64,000 bases of DNA from an uncultured Bulleidia sp. (GCA_934725105.1 CAKVBD010000004.1:1-64000), one strand, 5' to 3'. Shown: positions 42,848-52,445, counted from the first letter of the stretch. Translations and numbers: made by a program. The notes: a model not told the origin generated them from the letters alone.

Positions 42848-43834
42848 ATGATTTATCCATCATTTTTAACAAACGGTTCAACAATAGGAATCTGTGCACC
42901 AAGTGCAGGTGCAGGAAAAGATCTAGATAGCTTTGATGCCTGTTTAGATACACTCAAACAGCAAGGTTACAACATCAAAGAAACACAGCACGTCAGAGTC
43001 AATGATCCACGAGGAGGAAGCGCAAAACAAAGAGGAGATGAATTAAATCAACTCTTCCAAGATCCAGAAGTAGATTTTGTAATGTGTGCAAAAGGCGGAG
43101 ATTTCTTAAACGAAATGATTCCATACATTTCATTTGAAACATTAAAAAAACACCCAAAATTCATTATGGGTGCAAGTGATCCAACAGGTGTTCTATATCC
43201 ATACACAACACTATGCGATGTCGCTACGATCTACGGTTTCAATGGAGGATCCAGCTATGATCTAAGACCACTACCAGAATTCGTTACAAACAATCTCGAA
43301 ATCATCAAAGGGAATCTTGTTGAACAGACAAACTATCCAGAATATCAGAAAGCATTGCCATGGGATGTAGAAGGATTTGTTCCAGATACAAAAGTTCAAT
43401 GGAACTGTACACAAGAAGAATTATCCACATCTGGTCGATGCATTGGTGGATGTATTGATGTATTAAAAGATTTAATTGGAACAAAGTTTGATGGCACAAA
43501 GAAATTTGTTGAAAAGTATGCAAATGACGGATTTATCTGGTATTTTGATAACTTCTCACTCAGTGCAGAAGTGCTCTATCGAACACTCATTCAAATGCGC
43601 TATGCTGGATGGTTTGAAAACACAAAAGCAATCATTGTGGGAAGAACACTGTTTGAATCCAGTGAAACAGGCATGAGCTATCAAGAAGCACTCACTACTT
43701 CATGTGAAGATATTCCTGTAATCTATGATGCAGATATCGGACACACAAATCCACATTTCACAATGATCAATGGTGCAATCCTTAACTTAAACTACAAACA
43801 CCATCAAGCATCTATTACATTCGACCTTAAATAG
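42848..43834 (+). CDS. S66-family peptidase (LD-carboxypeptidase/MccF-like)
   Basis: Serine peptidase of 328 residues related to LD-carboxypeptidase and the microcin-C immunity hydrolase MccF. Features: 'IGICAPSAGAGKDLDSFD' at the start, nucleophile Ser in 'IMGASDPTGVLYP' (about S110), 'GRCIGGCIDVLKDLIGT', and catalytic His in 'DADIGHTNPHFTMING'. No signal peptide; cytosolic. Its last 346 bases (43489-43834) are duplicated after the toxin-antitoxin pair. The final ~50 bases differ from the second copy at seven places, though the encoded protein differs at one residue. Good ribosome site (AAAGGAG). Confidence 0.9.
   Translation: MIYPSFLTNGSTIGICAPSAGAGKDLDSFDACLDTLKQQGYNIKETQHVRVNDPRGGSAKQRGDELNQLFQDPEVDFVMCAKGGDFLNEMIPYISFETLKKHPKFIMGASDPTGVLYPYTTLCDVATIYGFNGGSSYDLRPLPEFVTNNLEIIKGNLVEQTNYPEYQKALPWDVEGFVPDTKVQWNCTQEELSTSGRCIGGCIDVLKDLIGTKFDGTKKFVEKYANDGFIWYFDNFSLSAEVLYRTLIQMRYAGWFENTKAIIVGRTLFESSETGMSYQEALTTSCEDIPVIYDADIGHTNPHFTMINGAILNLNYKHHQASITFDLK
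43489..43834 (+). repeat. Direct repeat, left copy (3' end of S66 gene)
   Basis: 346-bp segment repeated at 44676-45021. The first 297 bases are identical in both copies; the last 49 differ at seven places. Covers about residues 215-328 of the S66 protein. Confidence 0.97.
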
Positions 43835-43845
43835 AATGCCATTGC

Positions 43846-43874
43846 TTGCTATTTGAGTCAAATTGGCGTATAAT
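43846..43874 (+). promoter_or_regulatory. Promoter and likely operator of the toxin-antitoxin pair
   Basis: TTGCTA, 17-base spacer, TATAAT. Between the boxes is a 13-bp palindrome ATTTGAGTCAAAT (43851-43863), well placed for autorepression by the ribbon-helix-helix antitoxin. Confidence 0.7.
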
Positions 43875-43904
43875 TGTTTCAAGTAAAGAAAGGAGATGCT
43901 CAAA

Positions 43905-44201
43905 ATGAAAACCATCAGTATCAGATTAGAGGATTCAATTTACGAAGAGCTGGGTGTAATGCTTGATGCAATGGGTCAGACAAAGCAGACTTTTTACGAG
44001 ACTTTTACCAGAACTGCATTAAGAGAAAGAAGCATTCCGTTCATTATCAAAGCACCGCTTTCAGATCCACACACAAATAACAATAGCAAGTTAGAAGCTT
44101 TTACAAGGCTCGAGGCATCCAGAAAAGCTACTACGGGGACAATTGATTATGAAGCCGAAAGAGAGGATGCGATGAATGAAAAATTCGGTACTATTGATTG
44201 A
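43905..44201 (+). CDS. RelB/DinJ-type antitoxin
   Basis: A 98-residue antitoxin: N-terminal ribbon-helix-helix of the RelB/DinJ family ('MKTISIRLEDSIYEELGVML', 'TKQTFYETFTRTALRERSIPF') and an acidic flexible C-terminus that would bind the toxin. The second ATG (43905) is preferred; an earlier one directly touches the AAAGGAG ribosome site. Its 3' end overlaps the PIN gene by 26 bases, so the two are translationally coupled. Related sequence to the relic at 20502-20729, though only the helix core is comparable. Confidence 0.88.
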   Translation: MKTISIRLEDSIYEELGVMLDAMGQTKQTFYETFTRTALRERSIPFIIKAPLSDPHTNNNSKLEAFTRLEASRKATTGTIDYEAEREDAMNEKFGTID

Positions 44202-44598
44202 TACAAACATTCTTCTAAATTACATTACGAATCGAGAGGATCCATATCTTGAACAATCTGTAGAAATTGTTAGAAAGTGTGCAATTGGTGAATGTACTGG
44301 TTACATTGCATTTCATACACTTTCCACTCTCTGGTACGTGCTAAGAAAGCGCAGTGACAGTGTTCGCAGACAAAATTTAAAAGATTTATGTGAAATATTT
44401 ACTGTTGCAGTTGCATCACAGGAAGAGATCATTGACGCAATCGAGAAAGATTTCTTTGAGGATTTCGAGGATTGTCTGCAGGATAAATGTGCAAAAGAGG
44501 TCGGAGCTGATTACATCATCACTTGCAATGTAAGAGATTTCGAAAATTCTGAGGTTCCTGCGATTACACCAGATGAATTTATAAAGATTTACAGATAA
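44176..44598 (+). CDS. PIN-domain toxin (VapC-like RNase)
   Basis: A 140-residue PIN-fold ribonuclease. Acidic metal-binding residues: first Asp in 'LLIDTNILLNYI', Glu in the middle 'ECTGYIAFHTLSTLW' region, and 'FFEDFEDCLQDKCAKEVGAD' plus 'IITCNVRDF' with the last Asp. Pairing of a RelB/DinJ antitoxin with a PIN toxin is a mixed combination relative to the classic RelBE and VapBC pairings, though such mixtures exist. Overlaps the antitoxin gene by 26 bases, and GAGAGGAT serves as ribosome site. Confidence 0.9.
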   Translation: MKNSVLLIDTNILLNYITNREDPYLEQSVEIVRKCAIGECTGYIAFHTLSTLWYVLRKRSDSVRRQNLKDLCEIFTVAVASQEEIIDAIEKDFFEDFEDCLQDKCAKEVGADYIITCNVRDFENSEVPAITPDEFIKIYR

Positions 44599-44617
44599 AG
44601 ATACAAAAAGAGGCTAG

Positions 44618-44648
44618 AGCACCAATCAGAAATGGTAGGTGCTTTTCT
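44618..44648 (+). terminator. Terminator of the toxin-antitoxin operon
   Basis: Stem AGCACC/GGTGCT with a 14-base loop and a short T run; lies 20 bases after the toxin stop. Confidence 0.7.
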
Positions 44649-44675
44649 TATGTATGATTTTTGGAAAGAATGAGA

Positions 44676-45021
44676 TGATGGCACAAAGAAATTTGTTGAA
44701 AAGTATGCAAATGACGGATTTATCTGGTATTTTGATAACTTCTCACTCAGTGCAGAAGTGCTCTATCGAACACTCATTCAAATGCGCTATGCTGGATGGT
44801 TTGAAAACACAAAAGCAATCATTGTGGGAAGAACACTGTTTGAATCCAGTGAAACAGGCATGAGCTATCAAGAAGCACTCACTACTTCATGTGAAGATAT
44901 TCCTGTAATCTATGATGCAGATATCGGACACACAAATCCACATTTCACAATGATCAATGGTGCAATCCTTAATTTAAACTACAAACAGCATCAAGCATCT
45001 ATTACATTTGATCTCAAGTAA
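44676..45021 (+). pseudogene. 3' fragment of the S66 peptidase gene (right repeat copy)
   Basis: Encodes the C-terminal ~114 residues of the S66 protein, without a native start codon, and keeps the stop codon. Differs from the left copy at seven positions, all within the last 49 bases and all but one silent (His to Gln). It lies after the toxin-antitoxin module, so module and fragment together make up an insertion of about 1.19 kb. Confidence 0.95.
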
Positions 45022-45024
45022 AAA

Positions 45025-45046
45025 TGCAGTCAATGACTGCACTTTT
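45025..45046. terminator. Bidirectional terminator between the S66 fragment and S9 peptidase gene
   Basis: Stem TGCAGTCA/TGACTGCA with adjoining T-rich stretches on both sides. Confidence 0.75.
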
Positions 45047-47009
45047 ATTTTGCATATTTATCAAACCAGTTCGTGATTTCTGTTAAGCGACGAATACGAT
45101 GCTTTGGTTTACCACTACGGCTCAATTCATGTGTTTCCCCATGGAAGATACACATTCTCGTTTCAATACCTTTCAGTGCTAATGCCTGCATCATCTGCAT
45201 GCCTTCTGGCAAAGGACATCTATGATCCTGATCAGAATGAATAAACAATGTAGGTGTTTTCGCATTCTCAGCATATTTCAAAGGAGAATGCTCCCACAAT
45301 ATATCAAATGCAAATGGAGAAGATGCACCACATTGATCCGGATTAAAGTAAGGACCAATATCACTCATAAAACTCTTAGAAATCCAGTTAGAGATACTTC
45401 TTTGACTCACTGCACAACAGAAACGATCCGTATGACCAATGATCCAGTTTGTCATGAAACCACCATAGGAGCCACCCGTTTCACAAATTCTATCTGGATC
45501 AATTGCTGGAAAGTGCTGCAATACTGCATCTGTAAAATCCATCAGATTCTTATAGTCAACATCACCATACAATCCACGAATATCCGCAAACGCATCGCCT
45601 CTACCATCAGATCCTCTTATATTTGTAAAGAATACAAAGTATCCTTCACTCGCCCAGACCTGCATTTCATGGAAGAAAGATTCCCCATACGCAGCTCTAG
45701 GTCCACCATGAATATCAAATACCGCAGGATATTTCTGACTAGGATCATAATCCATTGGTAACAGTACCCATCCATTTAATGTTTCTCCTTCAGAAACATA
45801 AGTCATCTTTTGTGGACGTGCAATATAGCGATTGCTCATTGCTGCATCATTATGATGCGTTAGACAACGGATATTATTTCCATCCATGTCCATTACATAC
45901 ACTTCCTGAATATGATTCCATGTACTACCAATGAATGCAATTTGATGGTTCTTGATATCAAAGCAATGGATTGTATATCCTTCTGGTTTCATAATTGTTA
46001 AGTTAAATTGCTGATCATAGTCATAGATAACAGTTTCATAGTCTTCTGTCGCAAGGGTATAGTAATGATCATGCAATGTTGTATAACCTTTTCCACCACC
46101 CAATGCCATGTCAGATGCAATGGAACTATATAAAGATACTTTTGGTTTGAATAGTTCTGTAACGTTTTCTTTTTCTAGTTTACAGATCTTTGTTGTTTCA
46201 TTGACACCATATTCTTTGTGATCTGTAGCATGCACATACAATTGATCATGCATTACAAATGGTTTAGAAAAAGTGTAATCATTCTTAGAATAGATTGTTT
46301 CAACTGCATTTGTTTCAATATCATATGCATACACCTGATTAAACAAAGATTCACGCGCATGACGATCTTGCCCTGTATAGATTACTTTATTTCCTTCTAC
46401 AATAAATTCACTCACATCAAAAGAAGGTTCTGTAATACGTTCCACATGCATAGGATCTAAATGCACCACAAACAATGCATTACGCATACCATTGATAAAA
46501 TGTTTTCCATTATACCAGTAAGGCAATTCATCAACGACCTGATAGTTTTCCTTTTCATCTTTCGCAGCTTCTAAATAGTTCTTTCTATCAGTTTCGTTCA
46601 TTTTGTATACGTCAGCTGCGTGCATATCGATTGTAGCTGTAGCTATCAATGTTTTCTCATCTACAACTTTCAATGCATTCATCGCAAATGGCAATGTGAA
46701 ATACTTCATTGCTTCTCCACCATGAATACAAATCTGATAGAGATCTGTTGTATATGCTTCTGTATCCTCTGTACTTCTTTGTAACAATAAAGTTTCATCA
46801 TCCAGCCAGCACACAATCGTTGCATCTATTGTGGATGTAAGCTGTTTAGAAATACCATTTTCAATGATCCAGATATCTCTACGATATCCTTGTTTCTTTT
46901 CATCGCTCTTTGCAACCTGGTATGCAAGCACTGTCCCACTTGGGTTATACTGCAGGTTTTCTAGAAATTTATATTCCAGTAAATCTTCAATTAATACTTT
47001 CTGACTCAT
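45045..47009 (-). CDS. S9-family prolyl oligopeptidase/acylaminoacyl peptidase
   Basis: A 654-residue serine peptidase: N-terminal seven-bladed beta-propeller (about 1-390) and C-terminal alpha/beta hydrolase with nucleophile Ser in 'ETGGSYGGFMTNW', Asp in 'LFIHSDQDHRCP' and His in 'FHGETHELSRSG'. No signal peptide; cytosolic dipeptidyl/acylaminoacyl-peptidase like. Ribosome site AAGGAAGTG. Hybrid kinase 3 ends 13 bases upstream, so the two may be co-transcribed. Confidence 0.92.
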   Translation of the reverse strand: MSQKVLIEDLLEYKFLENLQYNPSGTVLAYQVAKSDEKKQGYRRDIWIIENGISKQLTSTIDATIVCWLDDETLLLQRSTEDTEAYTTDLYQICIHGGEAMKYFTLPFAMNALKVVDEKTLIATATIDMHAADVYKMNETDRKNYLEAAKDEKENYQVVDELPYWYNGKHFINGMRNALFVVHLDPMHVERITEPSFDVSEFIVEGNKVIYTGQDRHARESLFNQVYAYDIETNAVETIYSKNDYTFSKPFVMHDQLYVHATDHKEYGVNETTKICKLEKENVTELFKPKVSLYSSIASDMALGGGKGYTTLHDHYYTLATEDYETVIYDYDQQFNLTIMKPEGYTIHCFDIKNHQIAFIGSTWNHIQEVYVMDMDGNNIRCLTHHNDAAMSNRYIARPQKMTYVSEGETLNGWVLLPMDYDPSQKYPAVFDIHGGPRAAYGESFFHEMQVWASEGYFVFFTNIRGSDGRGDAFADIRGLYGDVDYKNLMDFTDAVLQHFPAIDPDRICETGGSYGGFMTNWIIGHTDRFCCAVSQRSISNWISKSFMSDIGPYFNPDQCGASSPFAFDILWEHSPLKYAENAKTPTLFIHSDQDHRCPLPEGMQMMQALALKGIETRMCIFHGETHELSRSGKPKHRIRRLTEITNWFDKYAK

Positions 47010-47022
47010 AAAATCACTTCCT

Positions 47023-50000
47023 TTATTTCAAACATTTTCTAATTGTTCGAATCAATAGTTTTTCATCTAATGGTTTGGCAAGATAGTCATTCATACCAGC
47101 CAGTTTTCCACGCATGATATCATCCGAAAAAGCATTGGCACTCAATGCGATAATCGGAATCGAAGAAGCATCTTTCCTTTGTAGAGTTCGAATTCTTCTT
47201 GTAGCTTCTAGACCATTCATTCTAGGCATCAAAACATCCATCAATATCATCGCATAATATCCAGGGTTAGACTTTTCAAAACACTCCAATGCCTGTACAC
47301 CATCTTCAACACAATCCACAATGATTCCATTGTTTTCAAGAAAGAATTTCACAACTTCCGTATTCAATTCATTATCTTCCACAACAAGTGCTCTCAAACC
47401 TTCTAAGCTGAAATGATTCTCTGCTGGATTGTCATATTTGATCTCTTCTCCAATTGCAAATGTCATACAGACTTTAATATCTGTTCCAACATTTTTCTTA
47501 CTGTTCACTTCAATGGTTCCATTTAACTTATCTACAAGTTTCTTCACAATAGCTAAACCTAATCCACTGCCTTCATATGTAGAACGACTTGTCGTTTTTT
47601 CTTGTGAGAATGCATCAAATGCATACTTCATAAACTCTTCAGACATGCCAACGCCATTATCTTTACATCCAAACTCTACCGTTACATGCGTATCATCATG
47701 ATCAACTTCTCTGTAGTAGACAACAACGTTTCCGTTTTCCTCTGTAAACTTCACCGCATTTTCAGCCAGGTTCGCTATGATTCTATTAATATATAAAGCA
47801 TTACTAATGACATATAGATATTGGATATTTGTTTGATCAATATCCATATGGAACACAATATTCTTTTCTTTCGCTTTTTTCCATGATTTCACACATGCAT
47901 CCTGCACAGTATCAACAATAGGCAAAGGCATACATGTGACTGCTGATACATCTGTTTCAAGCTTATTCAATTCCAGAATATTATTTACTAAAGTCACAAG
48001 ATAGTCCAAAGATTCATTCACTTTTGTTTTTAATGAACGACGCATCTCTAGATCATTTGGATATTGATCTGACATACGTAACATTCCAATCATTCCATTC
48101 AATGGTGTACGGATATCATGAGACATATTAGAAAGGAATCGATTCTTTGCTTCCACTTCACGTCTTGCTTCTTCTGCTTCATAATGCAAATTCAATTCTC
48201 TTCGCTTCGCTTCACTAATACTGCGTATCGTACAAAGGATCTCAACTACAGTTCCATTTTCATCACGATTTTTCGCAATCAACACAAGACGATGCCAGTT
48301 GCCATCAAGCATCTTATATTCCGTAACCGTTTCATCATCCTTCGACAAATGATTTCGAATCGTTTCAAAATTTGTGAATTCATTCAACATGTCTCGATAT
48401 TCAAACGCAACACTCTCTTCACATCTTTCTTTAAACCGTTTTGACGCACAGCCTTTATTCCCTGTGAAATGATGTACTTCATTGTCATGAGATATCTCTT
48501 CATATTCATCTTTTTCAAGGTTAATCAAATAGATGGAACAATATGATTTCGCAATTGTAGAGATGATTTCATTACTTTCATTCACTTCTTCATATGCCTG
48601 CTGAATTTGCTTTTGAATTGCTTTTTCTTTTTCCATGATATCGTCAATATATCGGAAACCTAGAAGTGCATAACAATGCTTTTCATCTTCTCTTACTTTT
48701 ACTGCCTGTGCTTCAAAAAACTTCTGATGACTTTTATTGGAAAGACTTTGATAGTGGTACGTAATACGACCATTTTCATTTAAGTTCTTTTTCAGATTTT
48801 CACAGTTAAACCAACCTAAAAATTCTTTTTGTTCGTTCTCTGAAATATATAAAGTTGCATATCGTTTACTATAATTATCAAAATTATAGAACACTTGTCT
48901 TTTCAGAATTTCTTCTGCATTTGTATTTGAAGAAATATGTACGGATTCAAATGTTTTAGAATTCAACTCAATAAAATATACTGCCGTAAAGTCAGAACAT
49001 AACTTATCAAGAATATCTTTTTCTCTTTCAATTTTATGTAAAGCAGTTTCCAATTGATCATTCTTTTTGATTTCTTCCAGAACGACTTCATTCACATCTT
49101 TAAATCCCATGACAAATGAATGATCATTTTCATCTAGTTTCGCAAAGGAAATCTGATAATACGCTAACTGACCATAAGCATTTCTCTGATAAATGATTTG
49201 ATACGTTGGATTTTCTTCAATTTCTTTCAACACTTTTTCATATGCTGTGTCTTTTAAGAACTGTGCACGATTTTCTTCATCAATATAGTGTTCTGCATAA
49301 TCTCTCATCGATTCTGTATAATGATTGATTTTACTAAATGCATCAAGAGATTCTTGAATGACCCATTCTGCATATTTATATCGACAAAGTTCACACGACT
49401 GATCATCATGAATCAGCCACATCGTTACATATTCATTAGCAAGACCATCAATGATGCGTCTCTGCTTTTCTTCTTTTTGTTTTCTCGCATTGATATCAAT
49501 AAAGATTCCACAGACACTCTTGATCTTTCCATTTTTATTCCACACCGTTTTACCAATGGAATGCACCCATTGATATTCACCATTCGAGTTTCTTAATCGG
49601 AATTCATCATCATGTTGTTCATTAAGATTGCGTAATGCTTTAAATTGATCAATGGATTGTTTTACTTTATCCACATCCTCTGGATGTACATACGACAAAA
49701 AAGAGCGAAAACCACTCGAAAAATCTTCATACGCATACTGGAACATTCGACATAATGCATGATTGCCATGATATGTAAGTGGATTTTCATCTTCATCAAA
49801 GATGATTTTCCATCTCGCAGTTCCTAACGATTCATAAATTGCATCATCACTCTCTTCACTCGTAAAGATCCAGATAGATAAATTCTCGTCCTGCTTTGAA
49901 TAAGATTTAATTTGCAGCTTTATTAAATCACCATCACTTTTACAGTAAAGATAACATAGTTCTGATTTTTCCTTCAAAACAGAATAAACATATTCATAAT

Positions 50001-50292
50001 CCATCACATGCTCAAAAACACTTCGATAAGATTCCTTCACAAATCGATTACGATACATATTTAATACCATTGAAAACTTCCAGTCATCCACTTCAGAAAG
50101 TGTTGGAAAATATTCTGGTGTAATGATTTCTCGAAAATGATCTGTTTGTCTATCCACGACATAAACACCTAAATACTTAGGTGCGATTAATTTTATAAAT
50201 TGCTCACTGTCATTTTTTTCTTGTAATAATTGTGAGTATTTCAACTCTCTATTAAATGCGGAGTCTGTTCCATTATTTGCATAGTGTCTCAC
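47023..50292 (-). CDS. Hybrid sensor histidine kinase with several PAS-like domains
   Basis: 1,089 residues, soluble. The N-terminal two thirds contain a chain of PAS-like domains; a clear PAS/PAC unit is near residues 150-275 ('IIFDEDENPLTYHGNHALCR', 'GEYQWVHSIGKTVWNKNGKI', 'CGIFIDINARKQ'), linked by coiled-coil segments ('EKEKAIQKQIQQAYEEVN'). Then HisKA 'RFLSNMSHDIRTPLNGMIGM', HATPase 'NLAENAVKFTEENG', 'DNGVGMSEEF', 'GSGLGLAIVKKLV', and receiver 'LVVEDNELNTEVV', 'MILMDVLMPRMNGLEA', 'DYLAKPLD'. The start is a GTG with AAGGAG 6 bases upstream. Third hybrid kinase of the same layout, again without an output domain. Confidence 0.9.
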   Translation of the reverse strand: MRHYANNGTDSAFNRELKYSQLLQEKNDSEQFIKLIAPKYLGVYVVDRQTDHFREIITPEYFPTLSEVDDWKFSMVLNMYRNRFVKESYRSVFEHVMDYEYVYSVLKEKSELCYLYCKSDGDLIKLQIKSYSKQDENLSIWIFTSEESDDAIYESLGTARWKIIFDEDENPLTYHGNHALCRMFQYAYEDFSSGFRSFLSYVHPEDVDKVKQSIDQFKALRNLNEQHDDEFRLRNSNGEYQWVHSIGKTVWNKNGKIKSVCGIFIDINARKQKEEKQRRIIDGLANEYVTMWLIHDDQSCELCRYKYAEWVIQESLDAFSKINHYTESMRDYAEHYIDEENRAQFLKDTAYEKVLKEIEENPTYQIIYQRNAYGQLAYYQISFAKLDENDHSFVMGFKDVNEVVLEEIKKNDQLETALHKIEREKDILDKLCSDFTAVYFIELNSKTFESVHISSNTNAEEILKRQVFYNFDNYSKRYATLYISENEQKEFLGWFNCENLKKNLNENGRITYHYQSLSNKSHQKFFEAQAVKVREDEKHCYALLGFRYIDDIMEKEKAIQKQIQQAYEEVNESNEIISTIAKSYCSIYLINLEKDEYEEISHDNEVHHFTGNKGCASKRFKERCEESVAFEYRDMLNEFTNFETIRNHLSKDDETVTEYKMLDGNWHRLVLIAKNRDENGTVVEILCTIRSISEAKRRELNLHYEAEEARREVEAKNRFLSNMSHDIRTPLNGMIGMLRMSDQYPNDLEMRRSLKTKVNESLDYLVTLVNNILELNKLETDVSAVTCMPLPIVDTVQDACVKSWKKAKEKNIVFHMDIDQTNIQYLYVISNALYINRIIANLAENAVKFTEENGNVVVYYREVDHDDTHVTVEFGCKDNGVGMSEEFMKYAFDAFSQEKTTSRSTYEGSGLGLAIVKKLVDKLNGTIEVNSKKNVGTDIKVCMTFAIGEEIKYDNPAENHFSLEGLRALVVEDNELNTEVVKFFLENNGIIVDCVEDGVQALECFEKSNPGYYAMILMDVLMPRMNGLEATRRIRTLQRKDASSIPIIALSANAFSDDIMRGKLAGMNDYLAKPLDEKLLIRTIRKCLK

Positions 50293-50408
50293 ACAAGGCT
50301 CCTTTCTATTAAGGAAATATCTAGTAATGATAATATAAATTGAGAATGATCATAGTTCAAGTAAAATTGAGTGAAAAAAGAAAAAATTACGATAATCACC
50401 CACAAAGC

Positions 50409-50453
50409 AAAAAACAGCTTCAAAAGGCTTATTCATGCCATTTAAAGCTGTTT
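50409..50453 (-). terminator. Terminator of the flavoprotein reductase gene
   Basis: Minus-strand hairpin with outer stem AAAACAGCTT/AAGCTGTTTT and an inner GGC/GCC pairing, followed by TTT. It lies between the reductase gene and the kinase 3 promoter region. Confidence 0.75.
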
Positions 50454-50477
50454 TCATTTCTTGAAACTCCTAAAGAA

Positions 50478-52445
50478 TTAATGACTTTCTAAATTACCAT
50501 TCATGCCACGTTCTGTAGCTGTCTTCATTGTTTCTTTACCAGTTTCTGTTAATGCTGTTGTATCATCTTCAACATCATATCCAGCGTTTCTTGCGGCTTG
50601 AATACCAGCAAGTCTACCAGATGTTAATGAGAATCCTAGACCAACACCTTCAACATCCTGATATGTACCATAAGAGATACCAGAAACGTTATTACCAGTT
50701 GCATAAAGATTCTTGATGACTTCATGATCTTCATTCAATACCTGAAGTTTTTCGTTTGTATTCACGCCACCAAGAGCACCTAATACACCAGCATGTCCCT
50801 TTGTTACATAGTAAGGACCTTCAGAAACAGAATATTTCAAAGATTCCTTAGACTTGAAGAATTCTTCATCCTTGCCACTCTTCACATAGCTATTGTAGTT
50901 ATCTACTGTTTCCTGTAAGTCTTCAACATCACATCCAATGAATGCTGCAGCTTCTTCAAGTGTATCAAATACGCCACCTTCATTTGCTTCTGCCAACTGA
51001 TCAAAACCACTCTTCCAGTCATCACTGCTGATAGGTGCATGGTAGATTGTTGGGTTACCATTTTCATCAACGATACCAAATCGATCCCAGTAATGTACCC
51101 AAGTACCAGTATTTTCCTGAGACATGTCTGTCCATCTATCTACTGTAGCCTGATCAACGATTGTATATGCATAGCCACCCTGTGCAATGACAGAAGATGT
51201 AAATTCAACTGTATCTTTCAATAGATCTTCATTCATGAATCTCTTACCTTGGTTATTGACCCAGAGAATTGGAGAGTTGAGTGTTAACTGAGAAACAACT
51301 TCATCATCACAGCCCTGTGTTGTGACACCATGGTTCATTGTTAACAATTCACCCTTGTCAGCGCCAATATCCCACATCATATCAACACCAGGTGCATAAG
51401 AACCAGCTAATACGTTACAGTTGGCATATACATCTTCTCCTAATGTTTCCTTCATGAGTTCTTCATTATTTGCGAAAGAACCAGTAGAGATTACAACAGA
51501 CTTTGCATTGACAGTTAATGTTCCGCCATCTTTCTTTGTGCACTTCACACCAGTTGCGTTTCCATCCTTATCAACAATGATAGAATTCGCTGTAGTAGCA
51601 TAATGTACATCTACACCAGCTTTATCTAATGCATCGCCTAAGTATTCAAATGGATTTGCATTGTTCCATCTGTGGTATACAACTTCTGTATCGAAGTGAG
51701 CAATCTGCTGCGCTGTTTCAGATAAGAAGAAGCCAACACCATGATTTAACATATAAGAAACTGTATTCTTAGCTTCAGAAATAAATTCACGGATCAGCTT
51801 AGAATTCCCCATATTGTTGTTACGTTCCTGGAAATGATCATACCAGTATTCTTCATCTGTTGTTTCACCATCTGTATAGCGAGCTTCCTGTTCAACAGAT
51901 CCAACTGCGAACATACCCTGTGCAGCGTTACCAAATCCACCAATAGATTCTGTTGCTTCAATACCAATAACAGAAGCGCCACCTTCACTCGCTCTTAAAG
52001 CAGCTGTTGTACCAGAAGCACCCATACCAACGACGACTACGTCTGCTTCTAACGTTTCATCTTCACCCTTCTTTGTTTCTGCGGATAAACCAGCCTGCTT
52101 CATACAATCTGCAACGGCTTCACTTACCGCATCACGTGTAGCTGTCGCACCAGATACAACATCAATATCACCAGACTGTGCTTCAACGATTTCCTTTGCA
52201 AGACCTTCCGCAGCATCTGCACCAAATCCCTTAGACTGACTGCTAGAATCTACTTCAGCATCTGTAATCTTTCCATCTTTTACTGTAATTGTGACTTTCA
52301 CATCACCTTTTTCAAATCCTTGTGCTGTAGCTGTGTATGTGCCATCTTTTGCTTCTGTTGCTGTACTGCTAGAAGTACTAGAACAGCCAAAAAGAGAAAC
52401 GCTCATTACACAGGCAAGCATGCATGTTAATAATTTCTTTTTCAT
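50478..52445 (-). CDS. Extracytoplasmic flavoprotein reductase (fumarate/urocanate reductase-like) with FMN-binding domain
   Basis: 655-residue lipoprotein. The ATG at 52445 (AGAGGAA upstream) gives a signal peptide with lipobox 'SVSLFGCSST'. Next is an FMN-binding domain (about 35-115) with the covalent flavinylation motif 'VVSGATATRDAV', then a FAD_binding_2 oxidoreductase: 'ADVVVVGMGASGTTAALRAS' (dinucleotide loop), 'GYAYTIVDQATVDRW' and C-terminal 'GVLGALGGVNTNEK' with 'YATGNNVSGISYGTYQDVEG' and 'LTSGRLAGIQAA'. This matches surface flavin-based electron-transfer reductases that use fumarate, urocanate or similar acceptors in anaerobic respiration. The acceptor is unknown. Confidence 0.88.
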   Translation of the reverse strand: MKKKLLTCMLACVMSVSLFGCSSTSSSTATEAKDGTYTATAQGFEKGDVKVTITVKDGKITDAEVDSSSQSKGFGADAAEGLAKEIVEAQSGDIDVVSGATATRDAVSEAVADCMKQAGLSAETKKGEDETLEADVVVVGMGASGTTAALRASEGGASVIGIEATESIGGFGNAAQGMFAVGSVEQEARYTDGETTDEEYWYDHFQERNNNMGNSKLIREFISEAKNTVSYMLNHGVGFFLSETAQQIAHFDTEVVYHRWNNANPFEYLGDALDKAGVDVHYATTANSIIVDKDGNATGVKCTKKDGGTLTVNAKSVVISTGSFANNEELMKETLGEDVYANCNVLAGSYAPGVDMMWDIGADKGELLTMNHGVTTQGCDDEVVSQLTLNSPILWVNNQGKRFMNEDLLKDTVEFTSSVIAQGGYAYTIVDQATVDRWTDMSQENTGTWVHYWDRFGIVDENGNPTIYHAPISSDDWKSGFDQLAEANEGGVFDTLEEAAAFIGCDVEDLQETVDNYNSYVKSGKDEEFFKSKESLKYSVSEGPYYVTKGHAGVLGALGGVNTNEKLQVLNEDHEVIKNLYATGNNVSGISYGTYQDVEGVGLGFSLTSGRLAGIQAARNAGYDVEDDTTALTETGKETMKTATERGMNGNLESH

